Part shown: positions 6,445 to 12,915 of the stretch, piece by piece
Position numbering within the stretch: the stretch's first letter is position 1
How the letters are laid out: each line of letters begins with the position of its first letter
From: Mucilaginibacter_A sp050955045
GTDB lineage: Bacteria; Bacteroidota; Bacteroidia; Sphingobacteriales; Sphingobacteriaceae
Assembly: GCA_050955045.1 (NCBI GenBank)
Contig: JBPBQV010000017.1
Location: 1 to 15,456 of the forward strand
Direction of reading: 5' to 3'
Length of the DNA stretch: 15,456 nucleotides
The notes under the pieces: generated by a model
Seen by the model: the letters and a program-made list of their open reading frames with translations, nothing else
Told to the model about the DNA's origin: nothing
The model's database searches: none
Translations under genes and position numbers: made by a program

Positions 6445-8148
6445 TTATTGATCAGTTACACAACCTTCGGCTGCGGTAGATACTTGTTTCGCGTATTTAT
6501 ATAAAATGCCTTTAGTCGCTTTTAAAGCTGGTTGCTGCCATTGTGCACGGCGGCTGGCAATTTCTTCTTCAGAAACCATCAAATTCATTTTTCTGCTGAT
6601 GGCATCAATTTCTATTCTGTCTTCGTCTTTTACCAAAGCGATTAAACCGCCATCAAAAGCTTCCGGCGTAATGTGTCCAACCACGAAACCATGAGTTCCG
6701 CCGCTGAAACGGCCATCAGTAATTAAAGCAACACTGCTGCCTAAACCAGCGCCAAAAATAGCAGAAGTTGGTTTTAACATTTCCGGCATTCCCGGTGCTC
6801 CTTTTGGCCCTACATTTCTGATCACCACAACATCTCCGGCTTTTACACGTCCGCTTTGGATACCATGGATCAGTTCAAACTCACCATCAAAAACACGTGC
6901 CGGTCCTTCAAAGCGTTCACCTTCTTTTCCAGTGATTTTGGCAACGCTTCCACCTTCTGCCAGATTTCCATATATAATGTGTAAATGGCCTGTAGCTTTA
7001 ATCGGTGTTTCAACCGGAAGTATAATTTTTTGTGTGTCGAAATCAAGTTCCGGAACTTCTTCCAGATTTTCTGCAATGGTTTTTCCGGTAACGGTTAAAC
7101 ACTCACCATGCAGCCAGCCTTTTTGAAGCAGATATTTCATTACAGCTGGTACGCCACCAACTTTGTGCAAATCATCCATCATATATTTTCCGCTTGGTTT
7201 CATATCTGCTAAAACCGGGATTTTATTGCTGATGGTTTGAAAATCATCTTGTGTTAGCGGAACATCTACACTTTTTGCCATCGCAATTAAATGTAAAACA
7301 GCGTTAGTTGATCCGCCCAAAACCATAATCAGCACAATGGCATTTTCAAATGCTTTACGCGTCATGATGTCGCTTGGCTTAATGTCTTTTTCCAACAAAA
7401 GCTTGATTGCTTTTCCGGCAGCCAGACATTCAGCATCTTTTTCGGGACTGATTGCCGGATTGGAAGAAGAATAAGGCAAACTCATGCCTAAAGCTTCAAT
7501 CGCAGCAGCCATCGTATTTGCAGTATAAATTCCTCCGCAGGCACCGGCACCCGGACAAGCATTTTTAATAATTTCTTTAAAATCGAAATCATCAATTTGG
7601 CCAGCAATTTTTTTACCTAAAGCTTCAAAAGCAGAAACGATATTTAAATCTTCACCTTTATAATGGCCCGGTTTGATCGTTCCGCCATAAACCATAATCG
7701 AAGGACGGTTTAAGCGGCCCATTGCCATAATAGAACCAGGCATATTTTTATCACAACCGGGAAGCGCAATCACAGCATCATAATATTGTGCACCACAAAC
7801 CGCTTCAATAGAATCAGCAATAATATCACGGCTCACTAAAGAATAACGCATACCATCGGTTCCATTGCTCATGCCATCACTAACGCCAATGGTATTGAAA
7901 ATTAATCCGACCAAATCTTCCTGCCAGACACCTTTTTTTACAATTTGTGCCAAATCATTTAGGTGCATATTGCAGGTATTGCCATCATAACCCATGCTGA
8001 CTACGCCGACTTGTGCTTTTTGCATGTCATCGTCAGTCAGCCCGATTCCGTAAAGCATTGCTTGTGCGGCAGGCTGCGTTGGGTCTTGGGTGAAGGTTTT
8101 GCTGTATCGGTTTAATTCTACTGCTTCTTGTATTTCTATATTTTCCAT
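6445..8148 (-). CDS. ilvD: Dihydroxy-acid dehydratase
   Basis: IlvD dehydrates the 2,3-dihydroxy acids to the 2-oxo acids of valine and isoleucine, using an iron-sulfur cluster and Mg2+. The 567-residue length is normal. Cluster cysteines fit C59 (DGNTCNMHL), C132 (PGCDKNMPG) and C204 (PGAGACGGIYTANT), with C198 close by. GGSTNAVLHL and the C-terminal DGRFSGGTHGFVVGH motif are intact. It is the first gene of the operon, preceded by an AT-rich region with a TAnnTTTG promoter box and a leader of roughly 110 nt that has no ATG. Putting ilvD before ilvBN and ilvC is a frequent order in Bacteroidota (recalled, not checked). Confidence 0.98.
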   Translation of the reverse strand: MENIEIQEAVELNRYSKTFTQDPTQPAAQAMLYGIGLTDDDMQKAQVGVVSMGYDGNTCNMHLNDLAQIVKKGVWQEDLVGLIFNTIGVSDGMSNGTDGMRYSLVSRDIIADSIEAVCGAQYYDAVIALPGCDKNMPGSIMAMGRLNRPSIMVYGGTIKPGHYKGEDLNIVSAFEALGKKIAGQIDDFDFKEIIKNACPGAGACGGIYTANTMAAAIEALGMSLPYSSSNPAISPEKDAECLAAGKAIKLLLEKDIKPSDIMTRKAFENAIVLIMVLGGSTNAVLHLIAMAKSVDVPLTQDDFQTISNKIPVLADMKPSGKYMMDDLHKVGGVPAVMKYLLQKGWLHGECLTVTGKTIAENLEEVPELDFDTQKIILPVETPIKATGHLHIIYGNLAEGGSVAKITGKEGERFEGPARVFDGEFELIHGIQSGRVKAGDVVVIRNVGPKGAPGMPEMLKPTSAIFGAGLGSSVALITDGRFSGGTHGFVVGHITPEAFDGGLIALVKDEDRIEIDAISRKMNLMVSEEEIASRRAQWQQPALKATKGILYKYAKQVSTAAEGCVTDQ

Positions 8149-8267
8149 AGAGCCGGATGCTGACGATCTATTTTATTATTTATTAATCCTGTTGTTATCG
8201 TTCCTTTACTTTACAAAATAGATATGCAAGTAATTTTTTATTGATTATTTGTAAGGTAGAGACTTCC

Positions 8268-8275
8268 CAAATGTA
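8268..8275 (-). promoter_or_regulatory. Probable -7 box of the ilvD operon
   Basis: TACATTTG on the minus strand matches the Bacteroidota -7 consensus TAnnTTTG and is the only match found upstream of ilvD. A TTG-type -33 element at normal spacing is not obvious, because the sequence there is an A-tract. Transcription would start near 8261. Confidence 0.4.
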
Positions 8276-8301
8276 TATCAACCAAATTCAAAAAAAAATT
8301 A

Positions 8302-8330
8302 AATTCTTATAATATATAAATTTAAGAATT
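8302..8330. repeat. AT-rich palindrome upstream of the ilvD promoter
   Basis: AATTCTTA (8302-8309) and TAAGAATT (8323-8330) are perfect inverted 8-mers with 13 bp between them, about 30-60 bp upstream of the -7 box. A dyad with about 21 bp centre-to-centre spacing places both halves on one helix face, so an operator is possible. No regulator can be named. Confidence 0.4.
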
Positions 8331-8486
8331 AAATATCATAAAAATCATATAAATGTTGTTAATAATTTGGAAGCAACTATACCAAAGTTGAAAATGGTAT
8401 TTGGTTTAAGCTTTTTTGGTTTTGACCGAAATGGTATTTTTCTGCCTGAAAATTGATGTGGAACAGAAAAAGTTACAAAAATGAGC

Positions 8487-8517
8487 AAAAAAAAACCTGA
8501 CCAGTTGGTCAGGTTTT
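8487..8517 (-). terminator. Rho-independent terminator of atpDC
   Basis: CCTGACCA (8496-8503) and TGGTCAGG (8506-8513) form a perfect 8-bp stem with a 2-nt loop, extended by A/T pairs on each side. On the minus strand it is followed by nine T residues (8495 down to 8487), 19 nt past the atpC stop. On the plus strand only four Ts follow. Confidence 0.92.
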
Positions 8518-8536
8518 ATGCTAATAAAAGAAGCAT
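8514..8536 (+). repeat. Dispersed motif copy at the atpC stop
   Basis: TTTT (8514-8517), ATGCTAAT, AAAAGAAGCAT (8526-8536) is an exact full-pattern match. It bridges the terminator stem and the atpC stop codon and runs opposite to the atp genes. Confidence 0.65.
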
Positions 8537-8790
8537 CAATGTATTTCTACACCTTCTGCCAGTAGTATAATTTTGTTGTTTAATACTTCTACTACACCGC
8601 CTTTAATAAAAAAAGTCTGCGTTTTAGCATTTGGGCTGGTACGAACAATAATTTTGCCATGATCCAACGTAGAAATAATAGGAGCGTGGTTATTTAACAG
8701 TTCAAATGAACCCATTGAACCAGGAACAGTCACAGAACTAACTTCTCCATCGTAAAACCTTTTATCAGGTGTGATGATTTCTAATGTCAT
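8536..8790 (-). CDS. atpC: ATP synthase epsilon subunit, short form
   Basis: Epsilon is part of the F1 central stalk, linking gamma to the c-ring. The 84 residues form only the N-terminal beta-sandwich: LEIITPDKRFYDGEVSSVTVPGS at the start, then the GSFELLNNHAPIISTL segment (about 26-41). The C-terminal helical hairpin that in many bacteria inhibits ATP hydrolysis is absent. The frame ends naturally at a TGA next to a strong terminator, so this is the genuine short form known from Bacteroidota rather than a truncation. It follows atpD by 71 bp, a spacer that folds into a heptad-built hairpin. Confidence 0.95.
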   Translation of the reverse strand: MTLEIITPDKRFYDGEVSSVTVPGSMGSFELLNNHAPIISTLDHGKIIVRTSPNAKTQTFFIKGGVVEVLNNKIILLAEGVEIH

Positions 8791-8797
8791 TTTGAAT

Positions 8798-8859
8798 AGG
8801 TGTGAGGAGTGAGGTGCAAGGTTCTACGCTAAGTAGCTGATACCTCGTACCTCAAACCT
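8798..8859. repeat. Heptad-built hairpin in the atpD-atpC spacer
   Basis: The left arm (8798-8820) is three tandem 7-nt units of the form AGGTNNG/A. The right arm (8837-8859), read on the minus strand, is again three such units (AGGTTTG, AGGTACG, AGGTATC). The arms pair at 16 of 23 positions, and an inner CTAC-GCTAA-GTAG hairpin (8824-8836) closes the loop, so almost the whole spacer folds on itself. No T-run follows. It may tune atpD to atpC stoichiometry. Confidence 0.75.
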
Positions 8860-8861
8860 AA

Positions 8862-10367
8862 TTAATCGTTTGCTTCAGCTAATAATTTCTTACCTTTTTC
8901 AATTGCTTCTTCAATACTTCCAACTAAATTAAAAGCAGCTTCCGGATATTCATCCACTTCGCCATCCATAATCATGTTAAAACCTTTGATGGTTTCTTTA
9001 ATATCAACCAATACTCCTTTTAAGCCGGTAAATTGTTCGGCAACATGGAATGGCTGAGATAAAAAACGCTGCACACGACGAGCGCGGGAAACGGTTAATT
9101 TATCTTCTTCAGATAATTCATCCATACCCAAAATAGCGATGATATCCTGTAATTCTTTATAACGTTGCAAGGTTTCTTTAACGCGTTGTGCAGTATTGTA
9201 ATGTTCATCACCCAAAACCGTTTTATTCATAATACGGGAAGCAGAATCCAAAGGATCTACAGCTGGATAAATTCCTAATTCGGCAATTTTACGCGAAAGT
9301 GTAGTGGTTGCATCTAAGTGGGCAAAAGTTGTTGCCGGAGCCGGATCAGTTAAATCATCCGCAGGAACATAAACCGCCTGCACAGAAGTGATAGAACCGC
9401 GTTTAGTAGAAGTGATACGTTCCTGCATCAAACCCATTTCGGTAGCTAAAGTTGGCTGATAACCTACGGCTGATGGCATACGGCCCAACAATGCAGAAAC
9501 TTCTGCACCAGCTTGTGTAAAGCGGAAAATGTTATCCACAAAGAATAAAATATCTTTTCCTTGTCCTTCGCCTTCACCATCGCGGAAATATTCTGCAACG
9601 GTTAAACCCGATAAAGCCACACGCGCACGTGCACCTGGAGGCTCATTCATTTGTCCGAAAACCAGCGTTGCTTTAGATTCTTTTAATTTTTCTTTATTTA
9701 CAGAAGGCAAATCCCAATCGCCTTTTTCCATCGAGTGCAAAAATTCATCACCATAATTGATTACGCCTGATTCAATAAATTCACGCAGTAAATCATTTCC
9801 TTCACGGGTCCGTTCGCCAACACCAGCAAACACAGATAAACCTGCATAAGCTTTTGCAATGTTGTTAACCAGCTCCATAATTAAAACGGTTTTACCAACA
9901 CCAGCACCACCAAACAAACCAATTTTACCACCTTTTGTATAAGGTGCTACCAAATCAATTACTTTGATACCGGTAAAAAGTATTTCGGTTTCTGTAGATA
10001 ACTCTTCAAATTTTGGAGGTGAATTATGAATTGGGTAACCTTTAGAATTATCAACTGCGCCAATACCATCAATTGCCTCGCCAACAACGTTAAACAAACG
10101 GCCTTTGATTTGATCGCCAACTGGCATTTTAATCGGCGAAGTAGTATCAGTTACCGGCATACCGCGCAGCAAACCATCGGTAGAATCCATTGCAATTGTT
10201 CTTACACGATCCTCGCCCAAATGCTGCTGAACTTCTAAAATAACTTTCTGGCCGTTATCTTTAGTAATTTCAAGCGCATCAAAAATTCTTGGCAAATGTG
10301 CGTCATCTGCAAAACTTACGTCAACAACAGGGCCGATAATCTGTACTATTTTTCCAATATTTGGCAT
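8862..10367 (-). CDS. atpD: ATP synthase beta subunit
   Basis: Beta is the catalytic subunit of the F1 head. The 501 residues run from the N-terminal barrel (MPNIGKIVQIIGPVVDVSF) through the Walker A GGAGVGKT (153-160) and GERTREG (184-190, with the catalytic Glu in the GER segment). The Walker B/DELSEED side then includes FVDNIFRFTQAG and LLGRMPSAVGYQPTL, and a C-terminal DELSEEDKL motif. It starts an atpDC transcription unit with its own promoter. The remaining ATP synthase genes (a, c, b, delta, alpha, gamma) are not in the window, so the operon is split, as in some other Bacteroidota (recalled). The start ATG sits in an A/T-rich leader with no Shine-Dalgarno sequence. Confidence 0.99.
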   Translation of the reverse strand: MPNIGKIVQIIGPVVDVSFADDAHLPRIFDALEITKDNGQKVILEVQQHLGEDRVRTIAMDSTDGLLRGMPVTDTTSPIKMPVGDQIKGRLFNVVGEAIDGIGAVDNSKGYPIHNSPPKFEELSTETEILFTGIKVIDLVAPYTKGGKIGLFGGAGVGKTVLIMELVNNIAKAYAGLSVFAGVGERTREGNDLLREFIESGVINYGDEFLHSMEKGDWDLPSVNKEKLKESKATLVFGQMNEPPGARARVALSGLTVAEYFRDGEGEGQGKDILFFVDNIFRFTQAGAEVSALLGRMPSAVGYQPTLATEMGLMQERITSTKRGSITSVQAVYVPADDLTDPAPATTFAHLDATTTLSRKIAELGIYPAVDPLDSASRIMNKTVLGDEHYNTAQRVKETLQRYKELQDIIAILGMDELSEEDKLTVSRARRVQRFLSQPFHVAEQFTGLKGVLVDIKETIKGFNMIMDGEVDEYPEAAFNLVGSIEEAIEKGKKLLAEAND

Positions 10368-10410
10368 ATATGTATAATTAATATGAGCTTTAAAAGGCTT
10401 TTTTGGATTG

Positions 10411-10441
10411 CAAAAGTACGTTTTAAAGGCCGAAAATGCAA
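10411..10441 (-). promoter_or_regulatory. Promoter of atpDC
   Basis: On the minus strand, TACTTTTG (10418-10411) matches the -7 consensus TAnnTTTG exactly. A TTG (10441-10439) lies 20 nt upstream as the -33 element. The predicted start near 10404 leaves a leader of about 37 nt. Confidence 0.65.
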
Positions 10442-10504
10442 TGCTTCTATCAAAGAATTTTAGGGTTTAAAAAAGTAGTTTTAAACAACTTCTAACAAAA
10501 ATCG

Positions 10505-10526
10505 ATGCTGCTTTTATCATACAAAA
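10505..10526 (-). repeat. Dispersed motif copy between atpD and peroxiredoxin
   Basis: On the minus strand: TTTT, GTATGAT (7 nt instead of 8), AAAAGCAGCAT, with one substitution in the core. The surrounding sequence gives no gene. Confidence 0.55.
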
Positions 10527-10546
10527 GTTGAATTTGCTTTGTGCCA

Positions 10547-10576
10547 TTGCTTCCGTTTGAAATTGTAATAGTTTCG
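10547..10576 (+). promoter_or_regulatory. Candidate promoter of the peroxiredoxin gene
   Basis: TTG at 10547-10549, 19 nt, then TAGTTTCG at 10569-10576, one mismatch from TAnnTTTG. The leader to the ATG at 10600 would be about 15-20 nt. The spacing is right but the -7 box is imperfect. Confidence 0.35.
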
Positions 10577-10599
10577 GCCTTTCAAAAAATATCAGAATT

Positions 10600-11061
10600 A
10601 TGTCTATTCAAATCGGTCAGCCTGCGCCACAATTCACTTTGTTTTCTTCGGATTTAAAAGAAGTTTCTCTTGCTTCTTTTACCGGCAAAAAAGTTATCAT
10701 CCATTTTTTTCCGATGGCTTTTACCGGAACCTGTACCACTCAATTGTGCACCATGCGTGATAATTTTAGCTTTTACGAAGGTTTAAATGCACAAGTTTTG
10801 GGTATTTCTGTTGATTCTCCGTTTACGCTGGCTAAGTATAAAGAAGATAATCATTATCAGTTTCCGCTACTTTCCGACTTTAACAAAGAAGTTTCCAATG
10901 CTTATGATGCTATATATCAAGAATTTAAATTCGGTTTAAAAGGTGTTTCTAAAAGAGCAGCTTTTGTAATTGATGAAAACCAGCAGATTATTTATGCAGA
11001 GGTTTTAGAATCTGCCGGAGATTTGCCAGACTTTGCAGCTATTGATGCTTTAATAAAGTAA
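10600..11061 (+). CDS. Peroxiredoxin, PrxQ/BCP or AhpE-like
   Basis: A thiol peroxidase of 153 residues, predicted to reduce hydrogen peroxide and organic or lipid peroxides in the cytoplasm. The active-site pattern P-x3-T-x2-C is present as P38, T42 and C45 (FPMAFTGTC). The conserved Arg is R119 (VSKRAAFVID). C50, five residues after the peroxidatic Cys, is placed like the resolving Cys of atypical 2-Cys PrxQ/BCP proteins; an AhpE-type assignment cannot be excluded. There is no signal peptide. The gene is transcribed divergently from atpD and ends 59 bp before a tRNA gene. An inverted repeat at 10655-10681 lies early in the frame. Confidence 0.93.
   Translation: MSIQIGQPAPQFTLFSSDLKEVSLASFTGKKVIIHFFPMAFTGTCTTQLCTMRDNFSFYEGLNAQVLGISVDSPFTLAKYKEDNHYQFPLLSDFNKEVSNAYDAIYQEFKFGLKGVSKRAAFVIDENQQIIYAEVLESAGDLPDFAAIDALIK
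10655..10681. repeat. Inverted repeat inside the peroxiredoxin frame
   Basis: TAAAAGAAG (10655-10663) and CTTCTTTTA (10673-10681) are perfect 9-nt inverted copies around a 9-nt loop, both equal to the dispersed motif core. They encode ordinary residues (LKEVSLASFT), so they may be coincidental, but the mRNA would form a hairpin shortly after the start codon. Confidence 0.4.
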
Positions 11062-11096
11062 TTTCAAAAAAATTATAACGAATTAAAAAGATATTC

Positions 11097-11104
11097 TATT
11101 TTTG
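11097..11104 (+). promoter_or_regulatory. Probable -7 box for the tRNA-Arg transcript
   Basis: TATTTTTG matches TAnnTTTG, with the expected start about 10 nt before the mature tRNA 5' end. No clear TTG -33 element is seen at the usual spacing. Confidence 0.5.
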
Positions 11105-11120
11105 CAGTCTGTTAAAAAAC

Positions 11121-11194
11121 GCATTTGTAGCTCAATTGGATAGAGCATCTCACTACGGATGAGAAGGTTTGGGGTTCGAATCCCTACAAGTGCA
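11121..11194 (+). tRNA. tRNA-Arg (anticodon ACG)
   Basis: A complete cloverleaf can be drawn. The acceptor stem is GCATTTG/CAAGTGC (one G-U pair). The D arm is GCTC/GAGC. The anticodon stem is TCTCA/TGAGA with loop CTACGGA, putting anticodon ACG at 11155-11157. The variable loop is 5 nt. The T arm is TGGGG/CCCTA with loop TTCGAAT. The discriminator base is A and CCA is not encoded. A34 would be deaminated to inosine by TadA to read CGU, CGC and CGA. The sequence strongly resembles Escherichia coli tRNA-Arg(ACG). It lies between the peroxiredoxin gene and adk. Confidence 0.97.
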
Positions 11195-11203
11195 CTTCTT
11201 ACT

Positions 11204-11238
11204 AAAGCCTTTCTGGTAATTTACCAGAAAGGCTTTTT
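11204..11238 (+). terminator. Strong Rho-independent terminator after tRNA-Arg
   Basis: AAAGCCTTTCTGGTAA (11204-11219) and TTACCAGAAAGGCTTT (11221-11236) are fully complementary, with T residues at 11234-11238 on the plus strand. The hairpin ends only about 15 nt before the adk start codon. Confidence 0.9.
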
Positions 11239-11252
11239 AAATAAATATACCC

Positions 11253-11822
11253 ATGCTTAATTTAGTATTGTTTGGCCCTCCGGGTGCCGGAAAAGGTACT
11301 CAATCTCAAAAACTAATCGATCATTACCAGTTAGTGCATATTTCTACCGGTGATATTTTTCGTACGCATATTAAAAATCAAACTGAATTAGGCCAAACAG
11401 TTAGTCAGCTTCTGGCTGATGGTAAATTAGTTCCAGATGATATCACTATTGCTATGCTGGAAGAAGAAGTGAAGCATAATCCACAGGCAAAAGGCTTTAT
11501 CTTTGATGGGTTTCCGCGTACCGTGCCACAAGCAGCAGCGCTCGATGCTTTTTTGCTTAGCAAAAACGAAAAAATTACATCTGTAATTGCTTTAGATGTT
11601 ACGCAGGAAGAATTAACCCGCCGCATTGCAGAGCGACATAAAATAACCAACCGGCCGGATGATAACGCAGATAAACTGATCAAACGTATTGAAGAATATT
11701 TTACCAAAACCATCCAGGTTTTGCCTTATTATGAAGCACAAGGTAAACTGGATAAAGTAAACGGAATCGGCGAAATAGACCGGATTTTTGTTGATTTATG
11801 TGTGGTGGTTGATAATCTGTAG
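11253..11822 (+). CDS. adk: Adenylate kinase
   Basis: Adk interconverts ATP + AMP and 2 ADP in the cytoplasm. The 189 residues include the P-loop GPPGAGKGT (8-16), the AMP-binding STGDIFR (31-37), DGFPRT (85-90) and the LID-border RRIAER (123-128). The LID itself is short (about 128-138, RHKITNRPDDN) with no zinc-binding cysteines, so this is the short-LID type. The ATG start puts the P-loop at its standard position. A strong terminator ends about 15 nt upstream, leaving no room for a promoter between it and adk, so expression must rely on read-through from the tRNA side. obgE follows after 67 bp, a pairing common in Bacteroidota (recalled). Confidence 0.97.
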   Translation: MLNLVLFGPPGAGKGTQSQKLIDHYQLVHISTGDIFRTHIKNQTELGQTVSQLLADGKLVPDDITIAMLEEEVKHNPQAKGFIFDGFPRTVPQAAALDAFLLSKNEKITSVIALDVTQEELTRRIAERHKITNRPDDNADKLIKRIEEYFTKTIQVLPYYEAQGKLDKVNGIGEIDRIFVDLCVVVDNL

Positions 11823-11837
11823 TTTTCTGCTGTTAGC

Positions 11838-11862
11838 TTTCAACCATTTGTCTTTCAACCAT
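11838..11862. repeat. Short direct repeat in the adk-obgE spacer
   Basis: TTTCAACCAT occurs at 11838-11847 and at 11853-11862 (15-bp period), immediately followed by a dispersed motif copy. Nothing else is seen in the spacer. Confidence 0.45.
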
Positions 11863-11863
11863 A

Positions 11864-11886
11864 ATACTTCTTTTATCACTTAAAAA
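11864..11886 (-). repeat. Dispersed motif copy upstream of obgE
   Basis: On the minus strand: TTTT, TAAGTGAT, AAAAGAAGTAT, an exact full-pattern match. It ends three bases before the obgE start codon and runs opposite to the gene. Confidence 0.65.
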
Positions 11887-11889
11887 TCC

Positions 11890-12888
11890 ATGTCTCAAGG
11901 TTCTAATTTTGTTGATTACGTAAAAATCTGTTGCCGTTCCGGTCAAGGCGGTGCTGGTTCTACGCATTTGCATCGCGACAAACATACAGCAACAGGCGGA
12001 CCTGATGGTGGAGATGGCGGTCGGGGAGGACACGTAATTGTAAAAGGAAACGCGCAATTGTGGACTATGCTTCACCTTAAATTTCGAAAACATGTAATTG
12101 CAGAAGGTGGTGCATCAGGCGGAAGTTCAACCAGTACAGGCAAAAGTGGTAAAGATGAAATTTTAGAAGTCCCGCTTGGAACCATCGCCAAAAATGCAGA
12201 AACCGACGAGATTTTATTTGAGATTACTAAAGACGGCGAAACCAAAATATTAACAGAAGGCGGTCGTGGCGGTTTAGGCAACTGGCATTTCAAATCTGCC
12301 ACACAGCAAACACCACGTTTTGCACAGCCTGGCGAACCCGGACAAGAAGTTTGGAATGTACTGGAACTAAAGGTTTTGGCTGATGTAGGTTTGGTAGGTT
12401 TCCCGAATGCCGGTAAATCAACTTTATTATCTGTAGTAAGTGCTGCAAAACCCGAAATTGCAGATTACGCTTTCACTACTTTAGTTCCAAATTTAGGCAT
12501 AGTAGCTTATCGTGACAATAAATCTTTTGTGATGGCTGATATTCCGGGAATCATCGAAGGTGCGTCTGCCGGAAAAGGTTTAGGTTTCCGTTTTTTACGC
12601 CATATTGAGCGTAACTCTGTTCTGCTTTTTATGATTCCTGCAGATACAAACCGCACATTAACAGAAGAATATGAAATTTTACTGAACGAACTGGAACAAT
12701 ATAACCCAGAACTGATGCAAAAACCACGCGTTCTGGCCATCACTAAATCTGATTTACTGGATGAAGAATTGCAACTAGAATTAAAATCAGAATTGCCGGC
12801 AAACATTCCTGCTGTTTTTATTTCTTCCGTTCAGCAAAAAGGATTAGTGGAATTGAAAGATATGGTTTGGAAAGCAATTAACGCTTAA
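11890..12888 (+). CDS. obgE: Obg family GTPase
   Basis: ObgE is a GTPase associated with the 50S ribosomal subunit, acting in late ribosome assembly and linked to (p)ppGpp and growth control. The 332 residues contain the glycine-rich Obg fold (about 6-160, with GGPDGGDGGRGGHV and EGGRGGLGN). The G domain follows: G1 GFPNAGKS (170-177), switch-region YAFTT (193-197), G3 DIPG (217-220), G4 TKSD (285-288, in place of NKxD) and G5 at about 312. The protein stops soon after the G domain, so the extra C-terminal OCT domain of some Obg proteins is absent. The start gives the conserved FVDYVKI near the N-terminus. It is downstream of adk and converges on the glycan genes. Confidence 0.97.
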   Translation: MSQGSNFVDYVKICCRSGQGGAGSTHLHRDKHTATGGPDGGDGGRGGHVIVKGNAQLWTMLHLKFRKHVIAEGGASGGSSTSTGKSGKDEILEVPLGTIAKNAETDEILFEITKDGETKILTEGGRGGLGNWHFKSATQQTPRFAQPGEPGQEVWNVLELKVLADVGLVGFPNAGKSTLLSVVSAAKPEIADYAFTTLVPNLGIVAYRDNKSFVMADIPGIIEGASAGKGLGFRFLRHIERNSVLLFMIPADTNRTLTEEYEILLNELEQYNPELMQKPRVLAITKSDLLDEELQLELKSELPANIPAVFISSVQQKGLVELKDMVWKAINA

Positions 12889-12889
12889 C

Positions 12890-12912
12890 ATACTTCTTTT
12901 ACTATACAAAAA
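12890..12912 (-). repeat. Dispersed motif copy in the convergent obgE gap
   Basis: On the minus strand: TTTT, TGTATAGT, AAAAGAAGTAT, an exact full-pattern match. It starts two bases after the obgE stop and nearly fills the 27-bp gap to the converging acetyltransferase gene. ATTAACG (12877-12883) and CGTTAAT (12914-12920) flank it as a short inverted repeat. No terminator with a T-run is seen for either gene. Confidence 0.6.
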
Positions 12913-12915
12913 TCG

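Larger units (their letters stand above)
8149..8486. other. AT-rich intergenic control region upstream of ilvD
   Basis: About 340 bp separate ilvD from the atpDC terminator and contain no credible gene. From ilvD outward they hold: an ATG-free leader; an inverted repeat at 8204-8261 (CTTTACTTTACAAA against TTTGTAAGGTAGAG, 12 of 14); a promoter box at 8268-8275; an AT palindrome at 8302-8330 (AATTCTTA-N13-TAAGAATT); ATACCA/TGGTAT at 8379-8400; and two copies of AAATGGTATTT near 8393 and 8429. These could be regulator sites, but no known operator was recognised. Confidence 0.6.
10368..10599. other. Divergent intergenic region atpD / peroxiredoxin
   Basis: These 232 bp separate two divergent genes and carry no credible ORF. 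Seen in order: the atpD promoter (10411-10441); a partial motif copy at 10441 (ATGCTTCTATC); a perfect 8-bp inverted repeat GTTTAAAA/TTTTAAAC (10465-10472, 10479-10486); a dispersed motif copy (10505-10526); and a candidate promoter for the peroxiredoxin gene (10547-10576). Confidence 0.6.

Noticed and set aside
8149..8261. Leader peptide for branched-chain attenuation
   Set aside because: No ATG or GTG exists in the leader; the only TTG-initiated short frame (LHIYFVK) has no run of Leu, Ile or Val codons.
11405..11713. 102-codon minus-strand frame across adk
   Set aside because: Serine-rich low-complexity translation that mirrors adk codons; adk is complete, so this is a shadow frame.
12507..12806. 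99-codon minus-strand frame across obgE
   Set aside because: Shadow of the obgE GTPase domain, with no family features.
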